Below, in pieces: positions 26,487 through 34,914 of a stretch of 64,000 bases of DNA (its first letter is position 1; each line of letters opens with the position of its first letter). The notes under the pieces are model-generated. The model ran no database searches, was not told where the DNA came from, and saw only the letters and a program-made list of their open reading frames with translations. Source of the stretch: CAIZGX01 sp964511555 (GTDB lineage: Bacteria; Bacteroidota; Bacteroidia; Flavobacteriales_D; Sanyastnellaceae); NCBI GenBank assembly GCA_964511555.1, contig CAZEFR010000002.1:1-64000 (forward strand), in the 5' to 3' direction. A program made the position numbers and the translations under genes.

Positions 26487-27514
26487 TGAAAGTCAGGATT
26501 ATTCACGAACTCCATGTCTGTTAAGGTTTTCATGAAGGCTACTATAGCTTCCATTTCCTGCTGAGTCATTCTTCCTTTAACTGCGAAGAACAAATTAGGG
26601 TCAAGGGTAGCGCTGTAGTGGAATCCGGTGTTGTAATGCTCAACACATTCCAATAAGGTTTGGAACCTCCCGTCGTGCATGTACGGACCTGTGAGTTCCA
26701 CATTGCGAAGAGAAGGTGTTTTGAACTTTCCCTTGTCTCCTTCGTTCAAAGTAATGCGATATCTGCCCTCATCTACCGGTATGCTGTCGAGGCCTGTATT
26801 GCGAAATTCGAAGTCGCTGAAGGTAGATCCCATCGAATGACAATGAACACAATCTCCTTTGTCCATGTCTTCAAACAATGCCTTTCCATTTAATTCTTGA
26901 GGTGTAAGTAAAACTTCACCGCGCATGTATTTGTCGTATTTCGAATTTCCTGAGATGAGGGTTCGTTCAAACTGTGCAATGGCGCGAAGAATATTTTGCG
27001 AGGTCACTCCAGCGCTTCCAAAGGCGGCTCTAAAAAGTTCGGGATATTCATCGTGTGCATTAAGTTTGGCTACAACGTTCGCCATGGTCTCGTGCATTTC
27101 AATGGGGTTGGTAATAGGCCCTAGAACCTGGCTCTCCATGCCTGTTGCTCCTCCGTCCCAAAAGAATTTCGTCTGCCAACCTAAATTAATCAAGGGCATA
27201 GCATTTCTTTCCCCTTCAATTCCATCTATTCCAGTGCTGAATTGATTGGGGTCTGTAAAACCGAATTCCTGTAAGTGACAACTGGAGCAACTTTGCGTGT
27301 TGTCTCGCGATAAAATGGGGTCATGAAACAGTCGTTTTCCAAGCGCTACACCCTCAACGGTAAGTGGATTACTTGTTGGGATATTCATAGGAGGCAGTCC
27401 CTCGGGAATGATCAAGGTATACGGAGTAGCAGCGGGCAAATCGTCGGTTCCCTTGTCACAAGCAACAAAGAGGAAAGGTAAAATGCAAACGACAGCAATC
27501 AGTACTTTCTTCAT
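26483..27514 (-). CDS. Di-haem cytochrome c peroxidase of the MbnH/MauG type, lipoprotein
   Basis: 343 aa. A lipobox-like LFVACDKG (Cys19) puts it on a membrane facing the periplasm. Two c-type haem sites are present: CSSCH (in LSRDNTQSCSSCHLQEFGFTD) and CVHCH (in GDCVHCHSMG). The typical downstream motif TGPYMHDGRFQTLLE is also there. These define the bacterial di-haem peroxidase/MauG superfamily. It starts inside the stop of an MbnP-like gene (ATGA, 4-bp overlap), the same pairing as MbnH with MbnP. In the studied methanotroph pair, MbnH oxidises a Trp of MbnP to kynurenine. The same chemistry is inferred here from gene order; ordinary peroxide removal is the alternative. Confidence 0.85.
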   Translation of the reverse strand: MKKVLIAVVCILPFLFVACDKGTDDLPAATPYTLIIPEGLPPMNIPTSNPLTVEGVALGKRLFHDPILSRDNTQSCSSCHLQEFGFTDPNQFSTGIDGIEGERNAMPLINLGWQTKFFWDGGATGMESQVLGPITNPIEMHETMANVVAKLNAHDEYPELFRAAFGSAGVTSQNILRAIAQFERTLISGNSKYDKYMRGEVLLTPQELNGKALFEDMDKGDCVHCHSMGSTFSDFEFRNTGLDSIPVDEGRYRITLNEGDKGKFKTPSLRNVELTGPYMHDGRFQTLLECVEHYNTGFHYSATLDPNLFFAVKGRMTQQEMEAIVAFMKTLTDMEFVNNPDFH

Positions 27515-28257
27515 TCAGAGAAAAGATAAGCATTGGCGGTAAACGTATTTGGAAAATTGGCGCGTAGCGCGTTTATCCAAGGAATATCGCTGGGAGAAAG
27601 ACTTTGATGATTGTTGTTGTTGGTGAACGCAATGGTGTTTGGTTCGCTGTAAAGTTTATTTAAATCGAATTGAATCTGAATTACCGATTTATTCCCCACA
27701 ACATGCAATTCAATGGGCAATGAAATAGGTGTCAGTGCGCGGTCTGTTCCGTAGTGGTAGATAAGTGGCTGCTGTGAACCGTTGGTGCTTGAGGTGAAGT
27801 ATCCCTCATGCTTCAAGAAAATATATCCTGTATTCCATGTCCAAATCATTCCGAACAAGGGATCTAAATCTCCCGCTTGATCTCCCGAGTGGTTGTGCAA
27901 TGAATCTACGCCTAGATTGAATTCAATAGAGGTGTAATGTCCGTCTGGAATTTCAACTTGATCCAATTGCATTGAAGCGGGATTGGCTTGGTCTATGAGT
28001 TCATGTGCGTACAATTCTACACGCTCTCCGTTTTCATTTACAAGGGCCATTTGAGAGAAATAGTACTTCAACAAATAGGCTGAATAATTCTCTCCTGCTG
28101 CGTTGGTGTATATGCTGTCTAGATGAAACTCTTCCGAACCAATAACGTTGGTTACGCTAACACGCGTGAAGGATTTACATTTTGTGTTTAAATCTTTTCT
28201 GCAAGAAGAAATAGCAACGACACAAGCAACAAAAAAAAGGAGGACAGTACGTTTCAT
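27511..28257 (-). CDS. MbnP-like copper-associated lipoprotein
   Basis: 248 aa with lipobox AISSC (Cys19). The mature protein is a beta-rich domain with family landmarks: YLLKYYFSQMAL (Tyr-rich strand), PDGHYTSIEFNLGVDS, HNHSGDQAGDLDP, and GMIWTWNTGYIFLKHEGYF. The last segment holds W139 and W141, one of which would correspond to the Trp turned into kynurenine in MbnP; the nearby His residues could bind copper. The gene overlaps the MbnH-like peroxidase by 4 bp and lies first in the pair, downstream of its own promoter region next to tRNA-Arg. No methanobactin precursor or TonB receptor is adjacent, so a general periplasmic copper or redox role is more likely than methanobactin handling. Confidence 0.8.
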   Translation of the reverse strand: MKRTVLLFFVACVVAISSCRKDLNTKCKSFTRVSVTNVIGSEEFHLDSIYTNAAGENYSAYLLKYYFSQMALVNENGERVELYAHELIDQANPASMQLDQVEIPDGHYTSIEFNLGVDSLHNHSGDQAGDLDPLFGMIWTWNTGYIFLKHEGYFTSSTNGSQQPLIYHYGTDRALTPISLPIELHVVGNKSVIQIQFDLNKLYSEPNTIAFTNNNNHQSLSPSDIPWINALRANFPNTFTANAYLFSE

Positions 28258-28316
28258 TACTCGAAAATAAGAAGAATTGCTCTTTACAACCGAATAATGT
28301 CGAAATTTGCCAATAC

Positions 28317-28389
28317 GCCCCCGTAGTTTAACAGGATAAAACGGCCGTTTCCTAAACAGCTAATCCGTGTTCGAGTCACGGCGGGGGTA
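28317..28389 (+). tRNA. tRNA-Arg (anticodon CCU)
   Basis: Cloverleaf folded by hand. Acceptor GCCCCCG pairs with CGGGGGT (G1-U72 wobble). The D-stem is GTTT/AAAC. The anticodon stem is GCCGT/ACAGC around loop TTCCTAA, giving anticodon CCU. The T-stem is CCGTG/CACGG with loop TTCGAGT, and the discriminator base is A. One C-A mismatch is present in the anticodon stem (pair 29-41). CCA is not encoded. It reads AGG codons. It lies alone between the MbnP-like gene and the large surface protein, with no integrase near. Confidence 0.9.
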
Positions 28390-28525
28390 TTTTCTAACTG
28401 TCTTTAACCTTGGCCTAACAAGGCTAAACTTCAGCTAACATTGAAGCCAATTTTTTCTTTATTTCTTCAACTGAGATTCATTTACACAATACAAGGAATA
28501 GTGTACTTCGAAGAAAATTATCAAT

Positions 28526-31500
28526 ATGAAGAGTTCTGTACTTTTTCTTCTCGTGTTCTTACAATCATTCTTCGCTAGTTCTCAAGTTCGCATTACAGAA
28601 GTAATGTCTAACGGAGGCACTTCAGATTGGTTCGAATTAACAAACTTTGGATCAACAGCTGTTGACATTTCCGGTTGGAAGGTAGATGACGGTTCTTTTG
28701 CTTTTGCGACTTCAGTGTTACTGAATGGAGTAACATCCATTGCTCCAAATGAGCGGGTTATTTTCTGCGAGAACGCAAATGTTGCATACCCTTCTACATT
28801 CAGAACTTTCTGGGGTTTGGCTGCAGATGCGCAGGTTGGGACCTATACAGGTAGCGGAATTGGACTTTCTTCTTCTGGAGACGGTGTAATTGTTTTTGAC
28901 GCAAGTGGTACTGAAGTTTGGCGTGTGAGTTTTGGCGCAGCAACAGCAGGATCTTCTTTTTATTGGGGTTACGATATTGCAGGGAATTTCGATGCAATGT
29001 ATGTAGGTGCTGCCAATGTTGGATTGGTAAGTGTGTTGGGAACAATTCAAAGCCAAGTAACTTTTAACAGCGCCGATGTTGCATTGAATGTAGGTTCACC
29101 TGGAACCTCTATTCAGCCCGTTAATCCTGTTTTGGGTTGTATGGATGTAACCGCTTGTAATTACAATGAAACAGCCACAACGAGCGATAACTCGTGCAAT
29201 TATGGAACAACATATTATTTAGATTTAGACGAAGACGGCTTTGGAAATATAGATAGTACACTTACGAGTTGCATACCTGTTCCTGGCTACAGCGCCCTGA
29301 ATACAGATTGCGACGACAACAATCCTGCAGTTTCGCCGTCGGCCTCTGAGAATTGTTTGAATCTATTAGACGACAATTGTGACGGGTTGGTGAATGTGGG
29401 TTGCCCTGACGCTCAGGTAAGCATAGCTTCCGCCTCGAATTTTATTCAAGTAAATGAAAACGTTGGTCAAGTTGCAATTCCAATTTCGGTAACGAACGCA
29501 AATGCGCTGCCAATAGTCGTGCATTTCGCACTTTCAGTTTATTCGAATGCAACAGCTGGTGAAGATTTCACTTGGGTAGATTCCTTAACCATTGAACCAC
29601 TTACAAACGGAGTAGTAAATCATTTCATTTCAGTTGTTGACGATGCGATTATTGAAAATGCGGAACGCGTAATTGTGAAGATCCTCTCATCGAGCAATGG
29701 AGTAGTTCACGCTTCAAACAATTACAGAATCATTTTCATTAAGGACAATGAAGTAAATACAATTCCGTCTACGAATGAATTGAGTTTGAATTTGCTTTCG
29801 AGCTTCTCCAATGGCGCAGCCGGAGTGAACTCTGCGGAAATAGTTCAGCATTGCAGATTAACGCAGCGATTATTTATTGCGAACAGTATTGCAGCCAAAA
29901 TGGATATCATTGACTTCGCAAACCCTGCAGCGCCAGTGCTTATTTCCTCCATAGACATGACGCCATACGGAAATATAAATTCGATTGCTGTTCATGATGG
30001 AATTGTTGCAGTTGCAACGGAAAATGCAAATCCACAATTAAACGGAAAAATTGTCTTCTTTGATGCAGACGGAGTTTATATCAATGAAGTTTCCGCAGGT
30101 GCTATGCCCGATATGATAACTTTCTCGAAGGATTACACAAAGGTGATAACAGCGAATGAAGGAGAGCCGAATTCTGATTATTCGGTTGACCCAGAAGGTT
30201 CAATTACTGTTGTAGACATTAGTGGGGGAATTGCAAACGTGACGTCTGCAAATGCGACTCAGATCATGTTAACACAATTCAATGGTCAGGAAATAGCTCT
30301 TCGTGCGCAAGGCATTCGAATCTTCACGACTTCTGCAAGTGTGGCTCAAGATTTAGAGCCCGAGTATGTGGCCGTGTCAGATGACAACACCAGAGCATAC
30401 ATTACACTGCAAGAGAACAACGCAATGCTGGTAGTGAATTTAATTACAAACACGGTTGAATCTATTCAAGCATTGGGTTTTGCAGACTATTCAGAGGGTT
30501 CAGGAAATTCATTAGATGCTTCTGATCAAAGTGGAGCTATTTTAAATACTTCTGGAATTCCAATTCGTGGTGCATACATGCCAGACGCCATAGCCTATTC
30601 AAACATTAACGGAAGTGGCTATGTATTTATGGCCAATGAAGGAGATTCGAGAGAGTTCGGGTCGGTAGTAGATGCCAATAGAATTTCATCGAGTGTATTT
30701 AATAACTTGGATCCACTAGCTTTTCCAGACGCTTCTATTTTACGAAACAATCGTTTTTTAGGTAGATTGAATGCACTGAAATACTCAGGAGATACAGACG
30801 GAGATGGAGACTATGATGAATTGCATGTTTTGGGTTCTCGTTCGTTTACCATTCGCAACGCAGCAACCAATGAATTGGTTTTCGATTCGAAAGATTTATT
30901 TGAAAAGATTACGGCTGCTTCTCCTCTGACAGCTGCATTTTTCAATGCTTCAAATTCTTCTGGAGCTGCTGTTTCGAAGAACAGAAGTGACGACAAAGGT
31001 CCAGAACCAGAGGGTATTACAGTTGCAGAAATAGACGGTGTGCACTACGCATTTATTGCGTTGGAGCGTGTGGGTGGTTGTATGGTATTTAATGTTGAAA
31101 ATCCGAATGCTCCTCTATTTGTCACTTACGCAAACAACAGAACATTGAATGGAAGTGGCCCTGACTTAGGTGCAGAAGGAATTCTATTTATAGATGCTGC
31201 TGATTCTCCAACAGGAGAGTCAATTGTTATTCTTGCGAATGAGGTAAGTAGCACGCTTTCAATTTTTGGAGTGCGTTCTTGTGCTTCTTTATCAGCTTCG
31301 GTTGTAGCACCTACAACAACAGCGGCTTGTCAAGGAGAGTCGATAGAATTAACGGCTTTGATTGAAGCGAATGTTACTTCACAGTGGTTCAAAGACGGAC
31401 AGGCAATTGGAATGATGAATCAAGATTCATTAACGGTTACCGAATCGGGTTCATATTACTTGGAAGTAACGAATAGTCAATTACAGTGTAGCCATTCGTA

Positions 31501-32791
31501 CAATGAAATTGAAGTGACAATTTATGCACTGCCAGAAATCACAGTTCCGGCTGACCTAGCGGTTTGTTTAGGAAGTGAAATTCAATTGCAAGCGCAAGGT
31601 GCTGAAAGCATTATTTGGAATGGAACTATTGCGAACGGCTCATTCATTACACCAACGGTTTCAGAAGTATTCACTGCTGTAGGGACGAATGAATTCGGTT
31701 GCGAGTCTTCAGTAGAATGGAATGTTCAGGTAAACGAAGTACCTACGGTCTATGCAGGTGAAGATATCACTGTTTGCGAAGGATCTTATGTAGAGTTCAC
31801 TGGTGCTGGAGCTATTGATTACGTATGGAGCAACGGAGTTTCAGATACTTATGGAACATTACTGTTTGCATCAGAAGAGATAACTGTTACTGGAACCAAT
31901 GCCTTCGGTTGTTCAGATACAGACACATTGCAAGCAACCGTTTTGCCAAATGAAAATTTCTACGCGGACATGGATATGGACGGATATGGAAATACTTCGA
32001 CTTTGATTAGCACTTGTATTCAACCGGAAGGATATATTACTTCTGCAGGGGATTGCAACGACATGAACGCTGCAGTGAACGAAGGAATGATGGAAGTGTG
32101 TAATGATGTTGACGACAATTGTAATAATCTTGTTGATGACGGTTTGGATTTTGTGAACTACTACTTCGACAACGATGGAGATACATTCGGTAACACCAAT
32201 GATGTAGTATTTTCTTGTGAGCAACCGAACGGTTATGTGCTCAATGGTGGCGATTGCAACGATAATGCTTTCGGTGTTTATCCGGGCTCTTTGGAATACT
32301 GCAACGGTATAGATGACAATTGCAACAACGAAGAAGATGAGGGGTTGACATTTATAAATTATTATGCAGATGCAGACGGAGATTCATATGGAGATCCATT
32401 AAACTTTGAGAGTTTGTGCGCAGATCCAGGTAGTCCGTTTGTTTTGAACAATACAGATTGCGATGATATGAACCCCAATGTAAACCCAGGAGTAACTGAA
32501 ATTTGGGAGAACGGAATAGACGATGATTGCAATCCGAACACCACAGATGTTTTTGTAACGGAGATTGTAATGAATGAATTATTCATATACCCGAATCCGG
32601 CAAACGAACAACTTACCCTTACCACAACTTCTGCAGAGCTCGAGGTAGTAACGGTTTACAACACCGTAGGTCAGTGGGTTGCTTCTTACACCAAGGTAGG
32701 AACGCAAACAACCATAGATGTGTCTGCGCTAGTGCCCGGATATTATGTGCTTCACGTTGGGACATTGTCGAAGACATTCGTGAAGTTGTAA
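28526..32791 (+). CDS. 1421-aa T9SS surface protein: lamin-tail, MopE-like repeats, Calx-beta and choice-of-anchor-I domains
   Basis: Signal peptide 1-20. Domains in order: lamin-tail domain (about 20-165: VRITEVMSNGG, DWFELTNFG, DISGWKVDD); a GCMDVTACNYN Cys element (about 207); one MopE-like repeat (about 229-292: YYLDLDEDGFGN, TDCDDNNPAVSPSA, DDNCDGLVN); and a Calx-beta domain (about 295-405). A choice-of-anchor-I propeller then follows (about 418-915: ITANEGEPNSDYS, MANEGDSREFG, PEPEGITVAEIDG). Next come Ig-like Cys-rich domains (about 920-1140), three further MopE-like repeats (about 1141-1345), and a T9SS type A sorting domain (IYPNPANEQ, 1354-1421). The Asp-rich repeats should bind Ca2+ or another metal. 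The propeller resembles alkaline-phosphatase-associated domains, but no phosphatase motif is visible. Its function is not known; surface binding of metal or polymer is plausible. A strong terminator follows. Confidence 0.8.
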   Translation: MKSSVLFLLVFLQSFFASSQVRITEVMSNGGTSDWFELTNFGSTAVDISGWKVDDGSFAFATSVLLNGVTSIAPNERVIFCENANVAYPSTFRTFWGLAADAQVGTYTGSGIGLSSSGDGVIVFDASGTEVWRVSFGAATAGSSFYWGYDIAGNFDAMYVGAANVGLVSVLGTIQSQVTFNSADVALNVGSPGTSIQPVNPVLGCMDVTACNYNETATTSDNSCNYGTTYYLDLDEDGFGNIDSTLTSCIPVPGYSALNTDCDDNNPAVSPSASENCLNLLDDNCDGLVNVGCPDAQVSIASASNFIQVNENVGQVAIPISVTNANALPIVVHFALSVYSNATAGEDFTWVDSLTIEPLTNGVVNHFISVVDDAIIENAERVIVKILSSSNGVVHASNNYRIIFIKDNEVNTIPSTNELSLNLLSSFSNGAAGVNSAEIVQHCRLTQRLFIANSIAAKMDIIDFANPAAPVLISSIDMTPYGNINSIAVHDGIVAVATENANPQLNGKIVFFDADGVYINEVSAGAMPDMITFSKDYTKVITANEGEPNSDYSVDPEGSITVVDISGGIANVTSANATQIMLTQFNGQEIALRAQGIRIFTTSASVAQDLEPEYVAVSDDNTRAYITLQENNAMLVVNLITNTVESIQALGFADYSEGSGNSLDASDQSGAILNTSGIPIRGAYMPDAIAYSNINGSGYVFMANEGDSREFGSVVDANRISSSVFNNLDPLAFPDASILRNNRFLGRLNALKYSGDTDGDGDYDELHVLGSRSFTIRNAATNELVFDSKDLFEKITAASPLTAAFFNASNSSGAAVSKNRSDDKGPEPEGITVAEIDGVHYAFIALERVGGCMVFNVENPNAPLFVTYANNRTLNGSGPDLGAEGILFIDAADSPTGESIVILANEVSSTLSIFGVRSCASLSASVVAPTTTAACQGESIELTALIEANVTSQWFKDGQAIGMMNQDSLTVTESGSYYLEVTNSQLQCSHSYNEIEVTIYALPEITVPADLAVCLGSEIQLQAQGAESIIWNGTIANGSFITPTVSEVFTAVGTNEFGCESSVEWNVQVNEVPTVYAGEDITVCEGSYVEFTGAGAIDYVWSNGVSDTYGTLLFASEEITVTGTNAFGCSDTDTLQATVLPNENFYADMDMDGYGNTSTLISTCIQPEGYITSAGDCNDMNAAVNEGMMEVCNDVDDNCNNLVDDGLDFVNYYFDNDGDTFGNTNDVVFSCEQPNGYVLNGGDCNDNAFGVYPGSLEYCNGIDDNCNNEEDEGLTFINYYADADGDSYGDPLNFESLCADPGSPFVLNNTDCDDMNPNVNPGVTEIWENGIDDDCNPNTTDVFVTEIVMNELFIYPNPANEQLTLTTTSAELEVVTVYNTVGQWVASYTKVGTQTTIDVSALVPGYYVLHVGTLSKTFVKL

Positions 32792-32815
32792 ATGAGATTT
32801 GATAATGAGGTAAGG

Positions 32816-32842
32816 CAGCCCTGAAAAGGGCTGTTTTTTTTT
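32816..32842 (+). terminator. Rho-independent terminator
   Basis: CAGCCC (32816-32821), loop TGAAAA, GGGCTG (32828-32833), then nine T. Ends transcription of the 1421-aa surface protein gene and separates it from the following operon. Confidence 0.9.
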
Positions 32843-32903
32843 AGTTTGCAAATCGGTAACAATGCCGTTACACAACACGAAAGAGAATAGAGTAAAGGTA
32901 ACT

Positions 32904-32921
32904 TCAGATTAATATCTGAAA
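32904..32921. promoter_or_regulatory. Inverted repeat upstream of the VEKYY operon, candidate operator
   Basis: TTCAGAT, spacer TAAT, ATCTGAA: a perfect 7-bp dyad, 41 bp before the ATG at 32962. A TAATCTTG element (one mismatch to TAnnTTTG) lies at 32936-32943. A second dyad, GTAAC-6-GTTAC, lies at 32856-32871. Not T-rich after the dyad, so not a terminator. Confidence 0.4.
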
Positions 32922-32961
32922 ATTGAGTTCGATGTAATCTTGCATGACATTTTAAAGAGTT

Positions 32962-33804
32962 ATGCAGACAATAAAATTTCCCGCAATAATCATAGCCGTT
33001 TTATTGAGTTTTAGAGGTTTTACTCAAGATGGTTTAGAAGGCATTATTGTGGAGAAATTTTATGTCGCAACAGAAGCAGATAACGCCGCGAAATTATACA
33101 GCGGTGACCTTCCAAAGGGAAGCGTTACCTACAGAATCTACGTTGATTTAAAGCCAGGCTTTCGTTTTCAGGCGGCCTACGGGTCTCCAAATCACCCGCT
33201 CATTATTGCGTCTTCAGAAAACTTTTACAACCATCTTGAATACGGACAAATTCAGCCTAACATTATTCCCGCGCGTACCTACAAAAAAAATATCGCCATG
33301 TTAGATTCATGGCTCTCCGTTGGTTCTTCAGGAGAAGGACATTTAGGAATTTTGAAGGTCTATGACGACACTGTTCCAGATGACTTTATTCGATTTGAAA
33401 AAGGATATTTTAAGAACAAGAGGAAAGAGACTCCACTTTATGAAAAAGACGGTATGAAGCTAGCTCCTTTTGTTCCTTTTCCTACGTTCTATCAGCTCGA
33501 TTTTTTGTCGGGCATAATTGGTACCACTACCACTGCAAATAAGATTGAATTTGATAACGGTGCCTGGGCATGCTTGGGTAAAGGTTCTGTGGGCGCCGAC
33601 TCGCTTACCACGAATTGCGTTCTTATTGCACAATTAACTACAGCAGGAAATTTGAGCTTCGAATTAAATCTATTAATCGGAGCGCCCAACGGTTCTTCAC
33701 AGAAATACGTTGCTAAAAATCCAATTACCGAAGAAGGGGAGTGGACACATCCAGACCTCATTTTCAACTCGGAAAAACGAAAAATAAAAACAAAGAAAAA
33801 ATAA
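32962..33804 (+). CDS. Secreted VEKYY-family protein 1, no sorting domain
   Basis: 280 aa. Signal peptide 1-21, then the signature GLEGIIVEKFYVATEADN. The block order is shared with three other proteins of this operon: GSVTYRIYVDLKPGFRF, a GxPNHPL segment, FYNH, KKNIAMLDSWLSVG, GILKVYDD, a late strand LIAQLTTAGNLSFELNL, and a C-terminal WTHPDL. I do not recognise a named family. It lacks the T9SS domain that the paralogues carry and ends in a Lys-rich tail (KRKIKTKKK), so it may stay in the periplasm or attach another way. It is the first gene of the run, six bases ahead of the second paralogue. Confidence 0.7.
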   Translation: MQTIKFPAIIIAVLLSFRGFTQDGLEGIIVEKFYVATEADNAAKLYSGDLPKGSVTYRIYVDLKPGFRFQAAYGSPNHPLIIASSENFYNHLEYGQIQPNIIPARTYKKNIAMLDSWLSVGSSGEGHLGILKVYDDTVPDDFIRFEKGYFKNKRKETPLYEKDGMKLAPFVPFPTFYQLDFLSGIIGTTTTANKIEFDNGAWACLGKGSVGADSLTTNCVLIAQLTTAGNLSFELNLLIGAPNGSSQKYVAKNPITEEGEWTHPDLIFNSEKRKIKTKKK

Positions 33805-33809
33805 ATCAA

Positions 33810-34895
33810 ATGAAAAAAAGCTTACTCTTTATTTCTGCTCTTCTAACTTCAACGCTTGCATTTTCACAAGTGGGTTTAGAGGGTATTGTGGTTGAAAAGT
33901 ATTATGTTTCAGATGCTGCCGATTCAATAGATGCTAACGAAAACGGTGCTGTTTACCCGCTGCACGTGGGTTCTGTAACATACAGAGTATATGCGAATTT
34001 ATTACCAGGATATAAGGTAATTCAAATGTTTGGTACTCCTAACCACACGCTGAACGTTGCAACTTCAACTGCTTTTTACAACGACCCTAACTATGGCTTC
34101 AAGGTGTACCAAGGAACAAGTGTAAACAACACCAAGAAGAATACGACACTAATTGACTCATACATAACTATTGGTGGTGTGGCCAACGGTTTGTGTGGTG
34201 TTTTGAAAACAGAAGATGCAGACGGCACCATTGGAAATAACCAAGGTATTTTAGCTAATACAGATGCAACTGCCGGTATACCTATCACAGGTATGGATGG
34301 TATGGATGGTCTTATGCCAGGAGAACCAATTCTACCAAACGTATTGGGAATCTCAACTGAATTAGATATTTTCGATCAAACAGTTGGAAACGATTTCACA
34401 ACGAATAATGCTGCAATTGCTGCTTTAGGCGGCATGGAGGGAGTTACGCCAAGCAACCATGTGTTATTGGGTCAATTCACTACCGATGGTATTTTTAGCT
34501 TCCGATTGAATTTACAATTATCTACTCCAATACCAGGTGAAAGTCAAATTTTCGTTCCAGATTCAGCGTTAGCCGGAGAGTTCGTAGACACTACGTTAGT
34601 GTACACAACTGCTCCTGTAATCATTGATGCAGTGGAATCTTTGGGTGCTTCGAATGCAGTTGAATTTTCAGCTTTCCCGAACCCATGTGAGAATGTATTA
34701 ACACTTGTTCAGTCTAATAACCAAGTAGACGAGGTGAACATGAAAATGGTTGATCTTACGGGTCGCACAGTTATGACTGCAAGATATTGGAGCGCAAAAC
34801 AGACAATAGATACAACCGATTTACCAAGCGGATTCTACACGGTTATGTTAGAGAGAAAAGGTAAGGTGCACGCTGTGAAATTCGTTAAGAAATAA
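33810..34895 (+). CDS. VEKYY-family protein 2, T9SS cargo
   Basis: 361 aa from the ATG at 33810. The frame is open further upstream, but MKKSLLFISALLTSTLAFSQ is the signal peptide. The mature start is GLEGIVVEKYYVSDAADS, followed by GSVTYRVYANLLPGYKV, GTPNHTLNVATSTAFYND, NNTKKNTTLIDSYIT, GVLKTEDADG, and GQFTTDGIFSFRLNLQL. A T9SS type A sorting domain occupies the last 75 residues (FSAFPNPCEN to VKFVKK). It has the same architecture as the first 275 residues of the 1152-aa protein downstream. Exported to the surface; function unknown. It directly precedes the TonB receptor gene by 19 bp, so it may bind or present that receptor's substrate. Confidence 0.75.
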   Translation: MKKSLLFISALLTSTLAFSQVGLEGIVVEKYYVSDAADSIDANENGAVYPLHVGSVTYRVYANLLPGYKVIQMFGTPNHTLNVATSTAFYNDPNYGFKVYQGTSVNNTKKNTTLIDSYITIGGVANGLCGVLKTEDADGTIGNNQGILANTDATAGIPITGMDGMDGLMPGEPILPNVLGISTELDIFDQTVGNDFTTNNAAIAALGGMEGVTPSNHVLLGQFTTDGIFSFRLNLQLSTPIPGESQIFVPDSALAGEFVDTTLVYTTAPVIIDAVESLGASNAVEFSAFPNPCENVLTLVQSNNQVDEVNMKMVDLTGRTVMTARYWSAKQTIDTTDLPSGFYTVMLERKGKVHAVKFVKK

Positions 34896-34914
34896 AATTT
34901 AGATAGCTGTTGTC

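Noticed and set aside
28317..28389. tRNA-Arg as an integration site
   Set aside because: No integrase, no partial tRNA copy and no att-like repeat found nearby.
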